The translations under genes and the position numbers were made by a program. A stretch of DNA of 64,000 nucleotides from Mesorhizobium ciceri WSM4083 (GTDB lineage Bacteria > Pseudomonadota > Alphaproteobacteria > Rhizobiales > Rhizobiaceae), in assembly GCF_000519305.1 (NCBI RefSeq), contig NZ_JAFG01000004.1, forward strand, positions 1 to 64,000, written 5' to 3'. Below, one piece after another: positions 26,083-34,541 of this stretch (its first letter is position 1; every line of letters begins with the position of its first letter). The notes under the pieces were generated by a model, which did no database searches, had not been told where the DNA came from, and worked only from the letters and a program-made list of their open reading frames with translations.

Positions 26083-28385
26083 GCTCCCGACGCTTCTTGG
26101 ATCGTCGCCCAGATACGCGCCGGCGTTGCCGGCATGTCGATGTGCTTGACGCCATAGGCGCGCCAGAGCGCGTCGGTCACCGCATTGAGTGCCGCCGGGG
26201 TCGAGCCGATGGTGCCGGCCTCGCCCGCGCCCTTGATGCCGAGTGCATTGGTGGTCGAAGGCACGTTGCGGGTCTCGAAATGGAAGAACGGGAAATTGTC
26301 GGCGCGCGGCATGGCGTAATCCATGAAGCTCGCCGTCAAAAGCTGTCCATCCTCGCCATAGATAGTGTCCTCGGTCAGTGCCTGGCCGATACCTTGCACC
26401 ACGCCGCCATGCACCTGGCCGGCGAGCAGGATCGGGTTCACGGTGACGCCGAAATCGTCGACGATGGTGTAGCGGACGATCTCGGTGGCGCCGGTGTCGG
26501 GATCGATCTCGACCTCGCAGATATGGGTGCCGTTGGGATAGGTGCATTCGTCCTGCACGAATTCGCCAAAGCCCTTGAGATCGTCAGGCGTCTTGGCGGC
26601 CTTGGCGATGGTGGAAAAATCGATCGAGCGATCGGTGCCGACGATGCGGGCAACGCCGTCGGACAATTCGATGTCGCCGGCAGAAGCTTCCAGTTCGTCG
26701 GCTGCGATGCGCTTGATCTTGTTGGCCAGATCCTCGCCCGCGCGGGAAGCCGATACACCCCCCAGCGGAATGGAGCGCGAGCCGCCGGTCCCGCCGCCGG
26801 CTTTCAATTCGTCGGTATCGCCCTGGCGGACATGGATCTTGTCGATGTCGAGATTGAGCTTTTCCGACAAGAACTGCGCATAGGCGGTGGCGTGCCCCTG
26901 CCCGTTGGTCTGGGTGCCGATCTTCAGCGTCACCGTGCCATCGCCGTTGAGTTCGACGAAGGCCGGTTCGGAGCCCGGAAAGGCGCAGGCCTCGATATAG
27001 GTCGCCATGCCGAGACCGCGGATTTTTCCGCCGGCCTTCGATTGCGCCAGCCGCTCAGGAAACGCTTTCCATTCGGATTGCTCGATGGCGCGCTCCATAT
27101 GGCCTTCGAATTCACCATTGTCGTAAAGGCGACCGGTCTGCGTCCGGTAGGGAAACTGCTCCGGACGGATGAAGTTGCGGCGGCGGATCTCCTCGACAGG
27201 CAGGCCGAGATCATGGGCGCAGGCATCGACCAGCTTTTCCAGCAGGAAGGCTGCTTCCGGACGGCCGGCACCGCGATAGGCATCGACCGGGCAGGTGTTG
27301 GTGTAGAGGCCGGTCACCGAGACGTCGAGCGCCTGGATATCATAGACACCGGTCGACATGGTGACGCCGATATAGGGGATGAACGGGCCGTATTGCGAGA
27401 TATAGGCGCCGATGTTGGCGAGCAGGTCCACCTTCATACCGAGAAAGCGGCCGTCCTTGTCGAGCGCCATCTCGGCCGTGACGAAATTGTCGCGCCCTTG
27501 CGCGTCGGTCAGGAAGTGTTCGGTGCGGTCACCGGCCCATTTCACCGGGTGGCCAAGCCGCTTTGCCGCTTCCAGCACCAGCGGATATTCGCGGTAGACG
27601 AAGCTCTTCGGCCCGAAACCACCGCCGACATCAGGCGTGATGACGCGCAGCTGGTCCTTCTTGATCTTGAACACGCTGGCCAGGATATACTGCATGGAGT
27701 GCACGCCTTGCGACCCGGTGGTCAGCACGAAGCGCTTCTCCTCGACGTTCCATTCGCCGATCGCGGAGCGCGGCTCCATGTAATTGCACACCAGCCGGTT
27801 GTTGACGAACTCGATGCGGGTGACATGGGCGGCCTTGGCGAAAGCCGCTTCGGTCTTTTTCCTGTCGCCCATGTGGTAGCTGAAGGCACGGTTGGAACCA
27901 AGCTCCGGCCAGACCAGCGGCGTGCCTTCGGCAAGTGCATTTGCGGTCCCGGAGGCCGCGTCTTCGCCGTCATAGTCGACATCGATCAGTTCAGCGGCAT
28001 CCTGCGCCAAGGCACGGCTGTCGGCGACGACGAAGGCAACGGCATCGCCGACATAGTTGACGCGGTCGCGGCACAGGATCGGGATGTCGCGCGTCGGCGC
28101 CTTGGTGCCGTCCGGCTGTTCCTGCATGACGCCGGATTTCAGATCGCCGAGATGGGCAAGATCCTTGCCGGTCAGCACCAGATGGACGCCAGGTGCCGCC
28201 TTCGCCGCCTCGGTCGAACCGATGGTGAAGCTGGCCTTGGCGACCGGCGAGCGCAGGACATAGCCATGCAGGACGCCAGCCGGCTGGATGTCGTCGGTAT
28301 AACGGCCCTGGCCCTGGATGAAGGCGGCATCCTCGCGCCGCAGCACGGATGCGCCCATGCCGAATTTCGGTGTGACGACGGTCAT
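26079..28385 (-). CDS. Orphan xanthine dehydrogenase/CO dehydrogenase-type large subunit
   Basis: Molybdopterin cytosine dinucleotide-binding subunit of the xanthine oxidase family, 768 residues. Visible are the N-terminal GxSVLRREDAAFIQGQGRYTDD block, cofactor loops GGGFGPKSF and TNGQGHATAYAQ, and the catalytic glutamate in KGAGEAGTIG near residue 720. The loop corresponding to the CO dehydrogenase active site reads AYRGAGRPEA rather than AYxCSFR, so it is a form II-type hydroxylase and not a true CO dehydrogenase. The usual medium (FAD) and small (2Fe-2S) subunit genes are not adjacent. Substrate unknown; probably an N-heterocycle or aldehyde. Confidence 0.9.
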   Translation of the reverse strand: MTVVTPKFGMGASVLRREDAAFIQGQGRYTDDIQPAGVLHGYVLRSPVAKASFTIGSTEAAKAAPGVHLVLTGKDLAHLGDLKSGVMQEQPDGTKAPTRDIPILCRDRVNYVGDAVAFVVADSRALAQDAAELIDVDYDGEDAASGTANALAEGTPLVWPELGSNRAFSYHMGDRKKTEAAFAKAAHVTRIEFVNNRLVCNYMEPRSAIGEWNVEEKRFVLTTGSQGVHSMQYILASVFKIKKDQLRVITPDVGGGFGPKSFVYREYPLVLEAAKRLGHPVKWAGDRTEHFLTDAQGRDNFVTAEMALDKDGRFLGMKVDLLANIGAYISQYGPFIPYIGVTMSTGVYDIQALDVSVTGLYTNTCPVDAYRGAGRPEAAFLLEKLVDACAHDLGLPVEEIRRRNFIRPEQFPYRTQTGRLYDNGEFEGHMERAIEQSEWKAFPERLAQSKAGGKIRGLGMATYIEACAFPGSEPAFVELNGDGTVTLKIGTQTNGQGHATAYAQFLSEKLNLDIDKIHVRQGDTDELKAGGGTGGSRSIPLGGVSASRAGEDLANKIKRIAADELEASAGDIELSDGVARIVGTDRSIDFSTIAKAAKTPDDLKGFGEFVQDECTYPNGTHICEVEIDPDTGATEIVRYTIVDDFGVTVNPILLAGQVHGGVVQGIGQALTEDTIYGEDGQLLTASFMDYAMPRADNFPFFHFETRNVPSTTNALGIKGAGEAGTIGSTPAALNAVTDALWRAYGVKHIDMPATPARIWATIQEASGA

Positions 28386-28541
28386 GGATGCCTCGTGATG
28401 ATGACAGGAGAAGGAACGCCTGAAATAGGCAATGCCTCAGTTTTGTCGAGGGGCCGTTTCGTGTAAAGAGCGCGGACTTCAAATTTCTTGGACCAGCGGA
28501 CACGATCCGCCGCCAACGCAATCGACAGGAAAACCCACGGA

Positions 28542-31187
28542 ATGCGCACGGACACCGGCCAGGTCTTCAAACTCGAAGACTATCGCCCCAACGACTACCT
28601 CATTCCGAAAACCGACCTTACCTTCCGCCTTTCGCCAGACGCAACGCGTGTCACCGCCGTCCTCACGATAGAGCGCCGTGACGACGTCTCCGTGTCGGCA
28701 CCGTTGGTGCTCGACGGCGACGGGCTGACGCTCAAGCGCATCGAGATCGACGGCAAGAAGGTAAAACCGGCGGATCTGCTGGCGACACCTGACCAGCTGA
28801 CCATCCTCAAGCCATCGGCGGCGCGTCGCTTCCAGTTGCTCATCGAGACCGAGGTGGCGCCGGCGGGCAACGAAGCCCTGATGGGCCTCTACCGCTCGAG
28901 CAATGTCTACTGCACGCAATGCGAAGCCGAGGGCTTTCGCCGCATCACCTATTTCCTCGATCGTCCCGACATCCTGTCCGTCTACACGGTGCGCATAGAG
29001 GCAATGCGTGACGAAGCGCCGCTGCTCCTGTCCAACGGCAACCCGGTCGACAGAGGCGACCTCGGCGACGGCTGGCACTATGCCGTGTGGCACGACCCTT
29101 TCCCCAAGCCGTCCTATCTGTTCGCATTGGTGGCCGGCAATCTCGGCCAGGTTGCGGACAGTTTCGTCACGCTATCGGGCCGCACAGTCGAACTCGGCAT
29201 CTATGTCGAACCCGGCAAGGAGAAGCTGGCCGGCTACGCGATGGATGCCCTGAAGCGGTCGATGAAGTGGGACGAGGAGGCGTTCGGCCGCGAATACGAT
29301 CTCGACGTCTTCAACATCGTCGCCGTGTCCGACTTCAACATGGGAGCGATGGAGAACAAGGGCCTCAACATCTTCAACGACAAATATGTGCTGGCCGACC
29401 GGGAGACCGCGACGGACGCCGATTTCGCCAATATCGAGGCGATCATCGCGCATGAGTATTTCCACAATTGGACAGGCAACAGAATCACTTGCCGCGACTG
29501 GTTCCAGCTCTGCCTGAAGGAAGGCCTGACGGTTTTCCGCGACCACGAATTCTCCGCCGACCAGCGTTCGCGCGCGGTCAAGCGCATCGCCGAAGTGCGC
29601 ACCTTGCGCGCCCACCAGTTTCCCGAGGACCAAGGTCCGCTGGCGCATCCGGTGCGGCCGCGCCGCTACCGCGAGATCAACAATTTCTACACCGCGACGG
29701 TCTACGAGAAGGGCTCCGAAGTGGTGCGCATGATCCGCACAATTCTCGGTGCCGACGTCTTTCGCGCCGGCATGGACCTCTATTTCGAGCGGCACGACGG
29801 TGACGCGGCGACGATCGAGGATTTCATCAAGGTGTTCGAGGATGCGTCCGGCCGCGACCTGTCGCAGTTCGCGCTCTGGTATCATCAGGCAGGCACGCCG
29901 AACCTGACGATCAGTTCGACGCACAATCCGGCGGCGCAAGAATTCACGCTCGAAATCGAGCAGTCGGTGCCGCCGACACCCTCCGAAAGCCGCAAGCGGC
30001 TGATGCACATCCCGCTGGCTTTCGGCCTGATCGGCGCCGGCGGCAAGCCTGTGCCGTATAGCGGCGTCGAGGGCGCCAGCGTCGAGGACGGCGTCATCCA
30101 TATCCGCAAGCGCCGCCACATGGTGCGGTTTTCAGGCGTCACCGAGCGCCCGGCCGTGTCGCTCAACCGCGGCTTTTCGGCGCCGGTGACATTGTCCGTC
30201 GAGCAGAAAGCCGACGACCAGTTCTTCCTCGCCCGCCATGACAGCGACGCCTTTTCGCGCTGGCAGGCCTTCAACACATTGCTGACCGATGCATTGATCT
30301 CAGCCTTCCGCGAGATCCTCGGCGGCAAGCATCCGGCCTTTGCGCCGCGGCTGATCGAACTCGCCGGCAGCATTGCCGGTGACGAGGCGCTGGAGCCGGC
30401 CTATCGGGCGCTGGCGCTGGCCCTGCCCGGCGAAGCCGACATTGCCCGCGACATCGGCAGGAACATCGACCCCGATGCCATCTATGCGGCTCGCGAGGCG
30501 CTGGCGTTGGCGATCGGCACTGCGAACCGGGACGTTTTTTCGGGCCTCTACCGCAGCCTTGCCGACAAAGATGCGTTCAGCCCCGACGCGGCGAGCGCCG
30601 GACGACGCGCCTTGCGCAACACCCTGCTGGATTATCTGGCGCTGCAGCCGGGCGGAGCGGCACTCGCCGCCGGGCATTTCCAGTCCGCGACCAACATGAC
30701 CGACCGCGCGGCAGCACTTGCCGTGCTCGCGCATCGTCACCACGGTTCGCCAGAGGCGGCCGAGGCGCTAGCGGCTTTCGAGACGACCTATGGCTCCGAC
30801 CCGCTGGTCATGGACAAATGGTTCCAGATCCAGGCCAGCGTTCCGGGACCGCAAACCGTCGACACCGTGAAGGCCCTGACCAACCACCCGGCCTTCTCGA
30901 TGGGCAATCCGAACCGGGTTCGCTCGCTGATCGGCACCTTCTCCAGCGCCAACCAGACCGGTTTCCATCGTGCCGACGGCGAAGGCTACTGGTTCTTTGC
31001 CCAGACTGTGCTCGAGGTTGAAAAGCGCAACCCGCAAGTGGCGGCAAGGCTGGCGACGGCGCTCAGATCCTGGCGTTCGCTCGAACCCTTGCGGCAAGCG
31101 AAGGCCAGGGAAGCGCTGCTTTCGATCGCCGGCGCCGAAAACCTGTCGGCGGATCTGCGCGATATCGTCGAGCGCACGCTGGCGTAG
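28542..31187 (+). CDS. pepN: Aminopeptidase N, M1 family
   Basis: Zinc aminopeptidase of 881 residues removing N-terminal residues from peptides in the cytoplasm. The exopeptidase motif GAMENKGLN lies near residue 267 and the zinc site HEYFHNWTGNR near 303, with the second-shell glutamate in LKEGLTVFRD. The C-terminal DUF3458 Ig-like and helical domains follow as in E. coli PepN, ending AENLSADLRDIVERTL. The ATG at 28542 fits the family start RTDTGQVFKLEDYRPNDYL; the longer frame from 28488 is not needed. Confidence 0.94.
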   Translation: MRTDTGQVFKLEDYRPNDYLIPKTDLTFRLSPDATRVTAVLTIERRDDVSVSAPLVLDGDGLTLKRIEIDGKKVKPADLLATPDQLTILKPSAARRFQLLIETEVAPAGNEALMGLYRSSNVYCTQCEAEGFRRITYFLDRPDILSVYTVRIEAMRDEAPLLLSNGNPVDRGDLGDGWHYAVWHDPFPKPSYLFALVAGNLGQVADSFVTLSGRTVELGIYVEPGKEKLAGYAMDALKRSMKWDEEAFGREYDLDVFNIVAVSDFNMGAMENKGLNIFNDKYVLADRETATDADFANIEAIIAHEYFHNWTGNRITCRDWFQLCLKEGLTVFRDHEFSADQRSRAVKRIAEVRTLRAHQFPEDQGPLAHPVRPRRYREINNFYTATVYEKGSEVVRMIRTILGADVFRAGMDLYFERHDGDAATIEDFIKVFEDASGRDLSQFALWYHQAGTPNLTISSTHNPAAQEFTLEIEQSVPPTPSESRKRLMHIPLAFGLIGAGGKPVPYSGVEGASVEDGVIHIRKRRHMVRFSGVTERPAVSLNRGFSAPVTLSVEQKADDQFFLARHDSDAFSRWQAFNTLLTDALISAFREILGGKHPAFAPRLIELAGSIAGDEALEPAYRALALALPGEADIARDIGRNIDPDAIYAAREALALAIGTANRDVFSGLYRSLADKDAFSPDAASAGRRALRNTLLDYLALQPGGAALAAGHFQSATNMTDRAAALAVLAHRHHGSPEAAEALAAFETTYGSDPLVMDKWFQIQASVPGPQTVDTVKALTNHPAFSMGNPNRVRSLIGTFSSANQTGFHRADGEGYWFFAQTVLEVEKRNPQVAARLATALRSWRSLEPLRQAKAREALLSIAGAENLSADLRDIVERTLA

Positions 31188-31193
31188 GGAGAG

Positions 31194-31220
31194 CGATCTC
31201 CCCCACAAGGGGGGAGATCG
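31194..31220. repeat. Palindromic element after pepN
   Basis: Eleven-base stem CGATCTCCCCC / GGGGGAGATCG with an ACAAG-type loop. It has no good T-run and resembles the short CTCCC-AAGG-GGAG intergenic palindromes scattered in Mesorhizobium-like genomes, so it may be a REP-like repeat that also ends the pepN transcript. Confidence 0.55.
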
Positions 31221-31369
31221 ACCATTTGAGCATTATTTTAGTCTATTTTTAATCTTTTTTCGCCGGACCACTGGACAAGGCGAATCACCTTTGATTCTTT
31301 ACTGACGATTCGGATGTGCGGCGTTTGCCGGATCACCAAGCAGCATAGGCAATTCGGGGAGTGCCATTT

Positions 31370-33691
31370 ATGGCGAAGGCGGACGCGTGGGGCGCGCCCG
31401 GAGGGACGGTTTTTGCGCATCGCGAGACGCGCGGCGACGGTCTTGCCGGGAATACGCGGCTCATCGCCGAACCGGCCTACCGGCGGCTTCTGGCCGCCGA
31501 GCCGCTGCTGCGCCGATCGATACCCGTCCTCATCATCACCTTCCTGATCGTCATCGCGGCGCTGCGCGTGCTGTCGCTGATGAACGAGCGTGACGATGTC
31601 GAGCGCAATGCCAAGGCGATCCTGACGCTGGCGGCGGGCCAACTGGCCAGTTCGCTAGCCACCACCTCGGAAACGGTGCCCGGCGCCATACAGGATCTGC
31701 TGGAGACCACCAGCCGCCAGGGCGCGATGGGCCGCAGCCATGTGCTTGTCATCACCGACAGCGCTTTCAAGATCGTCGCGGTGACGCCGCGCTCCATGCC
31801 ATGGCAGGGCCATTCGCTCGACGGCCTCGTCGAGGGCGGCCAGCCCTTGTTCATGTTCGGCGATCGTGCTGGCGTCATGGACGTCAACATCGACGGACGG
31901 GACTGGTACGCGGCGGTCAGCCTGGCGAATGGCGGCAAGGGCGCATCGGCGGCCCTGGTGCCACAGGACGCGGTTTTCGATGCCTGGCGCAAGACTGTTT
32001 CGCTGAACGTCACCCTGTTCGTGCTGACGGCCGGTGTGCTGATCGTCATCCTCTATGCCTATTTCGGCCAGGCAGCACGTGCGCAGGCGGCCGACCGCAT
32101 CTACCTCGAAGCGCATCAGCGCATCGACATGGCGCTGGTTCGCGGCCGCTGCGGCCTGTGGGACTGGGACATGGTGCGCGGCAAGATGTACTGGTCGCGC
32201 TCGATGTACGATATGCTCGGCTACAAGCCCTGCGACACGATGCTGTCCTTCGGCGAGGTCGATCAGATCATCCATCCCGAGGACGGCGACCTGTTCGAGC
32301 TCGCCAACAGGATCGTCGCACGCGAGATCGACCACATCGACCAGGTGTTCCGCATGCGCCATGCCGACGGCCAATGGGTCTGGATGCGCGCACGGGCACA
32401 GGTCATCGATCCGGAAGCGCCGGAGATCCAGCTGATCGGCATTGCCGTCGACGTCACCGAACAGCGTCATCTGGCGCTGCGGTCCGAGGCTGCCGACCTT
32501 CGCCTCAGAACGGCGATCGAGAACATCAACGAATCCTTCGTGCTGTGGGATTCGACGCAGCGCCTGATCATGTGCAATTCCAAATACCAGCAGGACAACG
32601 GGCTCTCGGACCGCGACGTGATGCCGGGCACCGCGCGCGCGGCGCTGGAAGAACGCATGCTGGCCTTTGCTTCCGAACGGCGGCTTGCCCACACCAGCGG
32701 CCTGCAGGGCGGCGCCACTTTCGAGCGGCAACTGGCCGATGGCCGATGGCTGCAGGTCAACGAACTGAAGACCAGGGACGGCGGCATCGTCTCGGTCGGC
32801 TCCGACATCACCCAGATCAAGCTGCACCAGGAGAAGCTGGTCGACAGCGAGCGCCGGCTGATGGCAACGATCCATGATCTCAGCCTCGCGCGGCGGGCCG
32901 AAGAGGAGCGTTCGCGCGAACTGGTCGACCTCAACCGCAAATATATGAAGGAAACCGAACGCGCCGAAGCTGCGAACCGGGCCAAATCCGAATTCCTGGC
33001 CAACATGTCGCATGAGTTGCGCACGCCGCTGAACGCCATCATCGGCTTCTCCGAACTGATGGAACAAGGGCTGTTCGGCCCGCTCGGATCGGAGCGCTAC
33101 GAGGAATATGCCACCGACATCAACAGCAGCGGCAAATATCTGCTGGGCGTCATCAACGACATTCTCGACATGTCCAAGATCGAGGCCGGCCAGTTCTCTC
33201 TCGACCGGGAAGAGATCGACCTCGGCCCGCTGATCAGCGAAACCGTACGCGTCGTTTCGCTGCAGGCGGCGCAAAAGGCCATCACCGTGGAAACGCGCAT
33301 TGCCGATGCGCTGACGCTGGTCGCCGATCGCCGTGCGATCAAGCAGATCGTCATCAACCTTTTGTCCAATGCGGTGAAGTTCACCGGCCAGGGCGGCCAC
33401 ATATCGGTCAGGGCCCGCAACACATCCGGCGCGTTGGTGCTGACGATCGAGGACAATGGCTGCGGCATCCCCAAGGAGGCGCTCGGCAAGCTCGGACGGC
33501 CCTTCGAGCAGGTGCAGAACCAGTTCTCCAAGAGCCATGCCGGGTCTGGCCTTGGCCTTGCCATCTCACGTTCGCTGGCCGAGCTTCAGGGCGGCGCGCT
33601 GAAGATCCGGTCGAGCGAAGGTGTCGGCACGATCGTGTCGGTGCGCATCCCGGTGAAGAGGGCCGTGCTGGCCGTCAAGGTTGCGGCCTGA
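31370..33691 (+). CDS. PAS-domain sensor histidine kinase, PdhS/PleC-like
   Basis: Membrane histidine kinase, 773 residues. Two membrane helices (about 47-67 and 212-234) enclose a sensor domain of about 145 residues. PAS domains follow (about 250-360 with CGLWDWDMVRGKMYWS and about 370-480 with NESFVLWDSTQRLIM), then HisKA with the phosphorylated histidine in SHELRTPLNAIIGFSEL near 547 and a HATPase domain (NLLSNAVKFTG, DNGCGIPKE, GSGLGLAISRS). The tail FEQVQNQFSKSHAGSGLGLA is typical of the PleC/DivJ/PdhS group that acts on DivK in alphaproteobacteria. The ATG at 31370 has GGGGAG eight bases ahead. No response regulator is adjacent. Confidence 0.9.
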   Translation: MAKADAWGAPGGTVFAHRETRGDGLAGNTRLIAEPAYRRLLAAEPLLRRSIPVLIITFLIVIAALRVLSLMNERDDVERNAKAILTLAAGQLASSLATTSETVPGAIQDLLETTSRQGAMGRSHVLVITDSAFKIVAVTPRSMPWQGHSLDGLVEGGQPLFMFGDRAGVMDVNIDGRDWYAAVSLANGGKGASAALVPQDAVFDAWRKTVSLNVTLFVLTAGVLIVILYAYFGQAARAQAADRIYLEAHQRIDMALVRGRCGLWDWDMVRGKMYWSRSMYDMLGYKPCDTMLSFGEVDQIIHPEDGDLFELANRIVAREIDHIDQVFRMRHADGQWVWMRARAQVIDPEAPEIQLIGIAVDVTEQRHLALRSEAADLRLRTAIENINESFVLWDSTQRLIMCNSKYQQDNGLSDRDVMPGTARAALEERMLAFASERRLAHTSGLQGGATFERQLADGRWLQVNELKTRDGGIVSVGSDITQIKLHQEKLVDSERRLMATIHDLSLARRAEEERSRELVDLNRKYMKETERAEAANRAKSEFLANMSHELRTPLNAIIGFSELMEQGLFGPLGSERYEEYATDINSSGKYLLGVINDILDMSKIEAGQFSLDREEIDLGPLISETVRVVSLQAAQKAITVETRIADALTLVADRRAIKQIVINLLSNAVKFTGQGGHISVRARNTSGALVLTIEDNGCGIPKEALGKLGRPFEQVQNQFSKSHAGSGLGLAISRSLAELQGGALKIRSSEGVGTIVSVRIPVKRAVLAVKVAA

Positions 33692-33747
33692 AGATTTCAT
33701 TACCATTCCAAGCTTGATCCCACCTCACAGGCCCGAGGTGAGATGCT

Positions 33748-33782
33748 TTGACAAAGCTATCTATTTTATCTATTTTAGATAG
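33748..33782 (+). promoter_or_regulatory. Promoter and operator of the Phd/PemK-like module
   Basis: TTGACA (33748-33753), 17-base spacer, TATTTT (33771-33776). An inverted repeat CTATCTA (33757-33763) / TAGATAG (33776-33782) spans the spacer and the -10 box, with a nested ATCTA-TTT-TAGAT. This is the arrangement expected for autorepression by a Phd-type antitoxin. Confidence 0.75.
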
Positions 33783-33799
33783 AAAAGAGAGGCATTGTC

Positions 33800-34060
33800 A
33801 TGCGAGTGACTTCAACAGAATTCCAGCAGAATGTCGGGCGTTTTCAGGACGCCGCCCAGCGTGCGCCGATCGCAATCACAAAGAATGGCCGGACCCACAC
33901 GGTACTCCTGTCGGCGGCGATGTTCGAGGTGTTGGTCAAGGGACGAGTCGCCCGTAACGCGGAAGAACTGGACGATGAGACGCTGAACGCCATCGCCGAA
34001 AGCGCCGTACCGAGCGAATATGCCGGGCTCGATGCGATGCTCAAAGACTGGACACCGTGA
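33800..34060 (+). CDS. Type II antitoxin, Phd/YefM family
   Basis: 86-residue antitoxin. The N-terminal Phd fold is recognisable: RVTSTEFQQNVGRFQDAA, then PIAITKNGRTHTVLLSAAMFE, which binds DNA as a dimer. The acidic C-terminal part (about 55-86) should wrap the toxin. GAGAGG precedes the ATG, and an operator-promoter lies upstream. The stop overlaps the next gene's start as GTGA, so both are translationally coupled. Confidence 0.88.
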   Translation: MRVTSTEFQQNVGRFQDAAQRAPIAITKNGRTHTVLLSAAMFEVLVKGRVARNAEELDDETLNAIAESAVPSEYAGLDAMLKDWTP

Positions 34061-34482
34061 GCCTGCCCAAACCTATCCCGGGTATGATGATTTCCTATTC
34101 GTACCTTTGGGTGAGAGAACACCAAAAAGGTGCGGAGGAAGGCCGCAAAAGCCGGCCATGCGCCATTGTCGCCGCGCGCCGGGTCGTGGAGGGCCGTGAA
34201 GTCATAACGGTCGTTCCGGTCACACACTCGCCACCGGCTGATCCTGCCGATGCAGTAGAAATACCTGCGCCACTCAAAGCCGATGACACGCCGTCATGGA
34301 TCGTCGTGACCGAAACCAATGACTTCCTCTGGCCAGGTCCAGACCTCAGGCCCATCGCGGGGAGCAAACCGTCCCGGTTCGACTATGGCATGCTGCCGCC
34401 GCGTTTCTATGCCTATCTGCGCGACCGGATTTTGCAGTCTCACGCGAGCCGGGCGCTCCAGCAGATTCGGCGAACAGAGTAG
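34057..34482 (+). CDS. PemK/MazF-like toxin partner
   Basis: 141-residue protein starting at the GTG that overlaps the antitoxin stop. It has the features of the PemK-like plasmid growth-inhibitor group: PIPGMMISYSYLW near the start, the RKSRPCAIVAARR strand corresponding to the MazF RPxxVV motif, VITVVPVTHSPP and the FLWPGPDLRPI segment. MazF/PemK proteins are ribonucleases; activity here is inferred. Longer than canonical MazF (about 110) by a C-terminal helical tail. PemK/MazF toxins more commonly pair with AbrB- or RHH-type antitoxins than with Phd. Confidence 0.78.
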   Translation: MSLPKPIPGMMISYSYLWVREHQKGAEEGRKSRPCAIVAARRVVEGREVITVVPVTHSPPADPADAVEIPAPLKADDTPSWIVVTETNDFLWPGPDLRPIAGSKPSRFDYGMLPPRFYAYLRDRILQSHASRALQQIRRTE

Positions 34483-34541
34483 CTGCAAGAGACTGGAAGA
34501 CCACGAAACGTCTTCGGTTCCAGGGGACGATCGCTTCACGG

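Noticed and set aside
26097..28466. 789-codon plus-strand frame opposite the molybdenum hydroxylase
   Set aside because: Long antisense shadow in high-GC DNA; the minus-strand frame has all conserved motifs.
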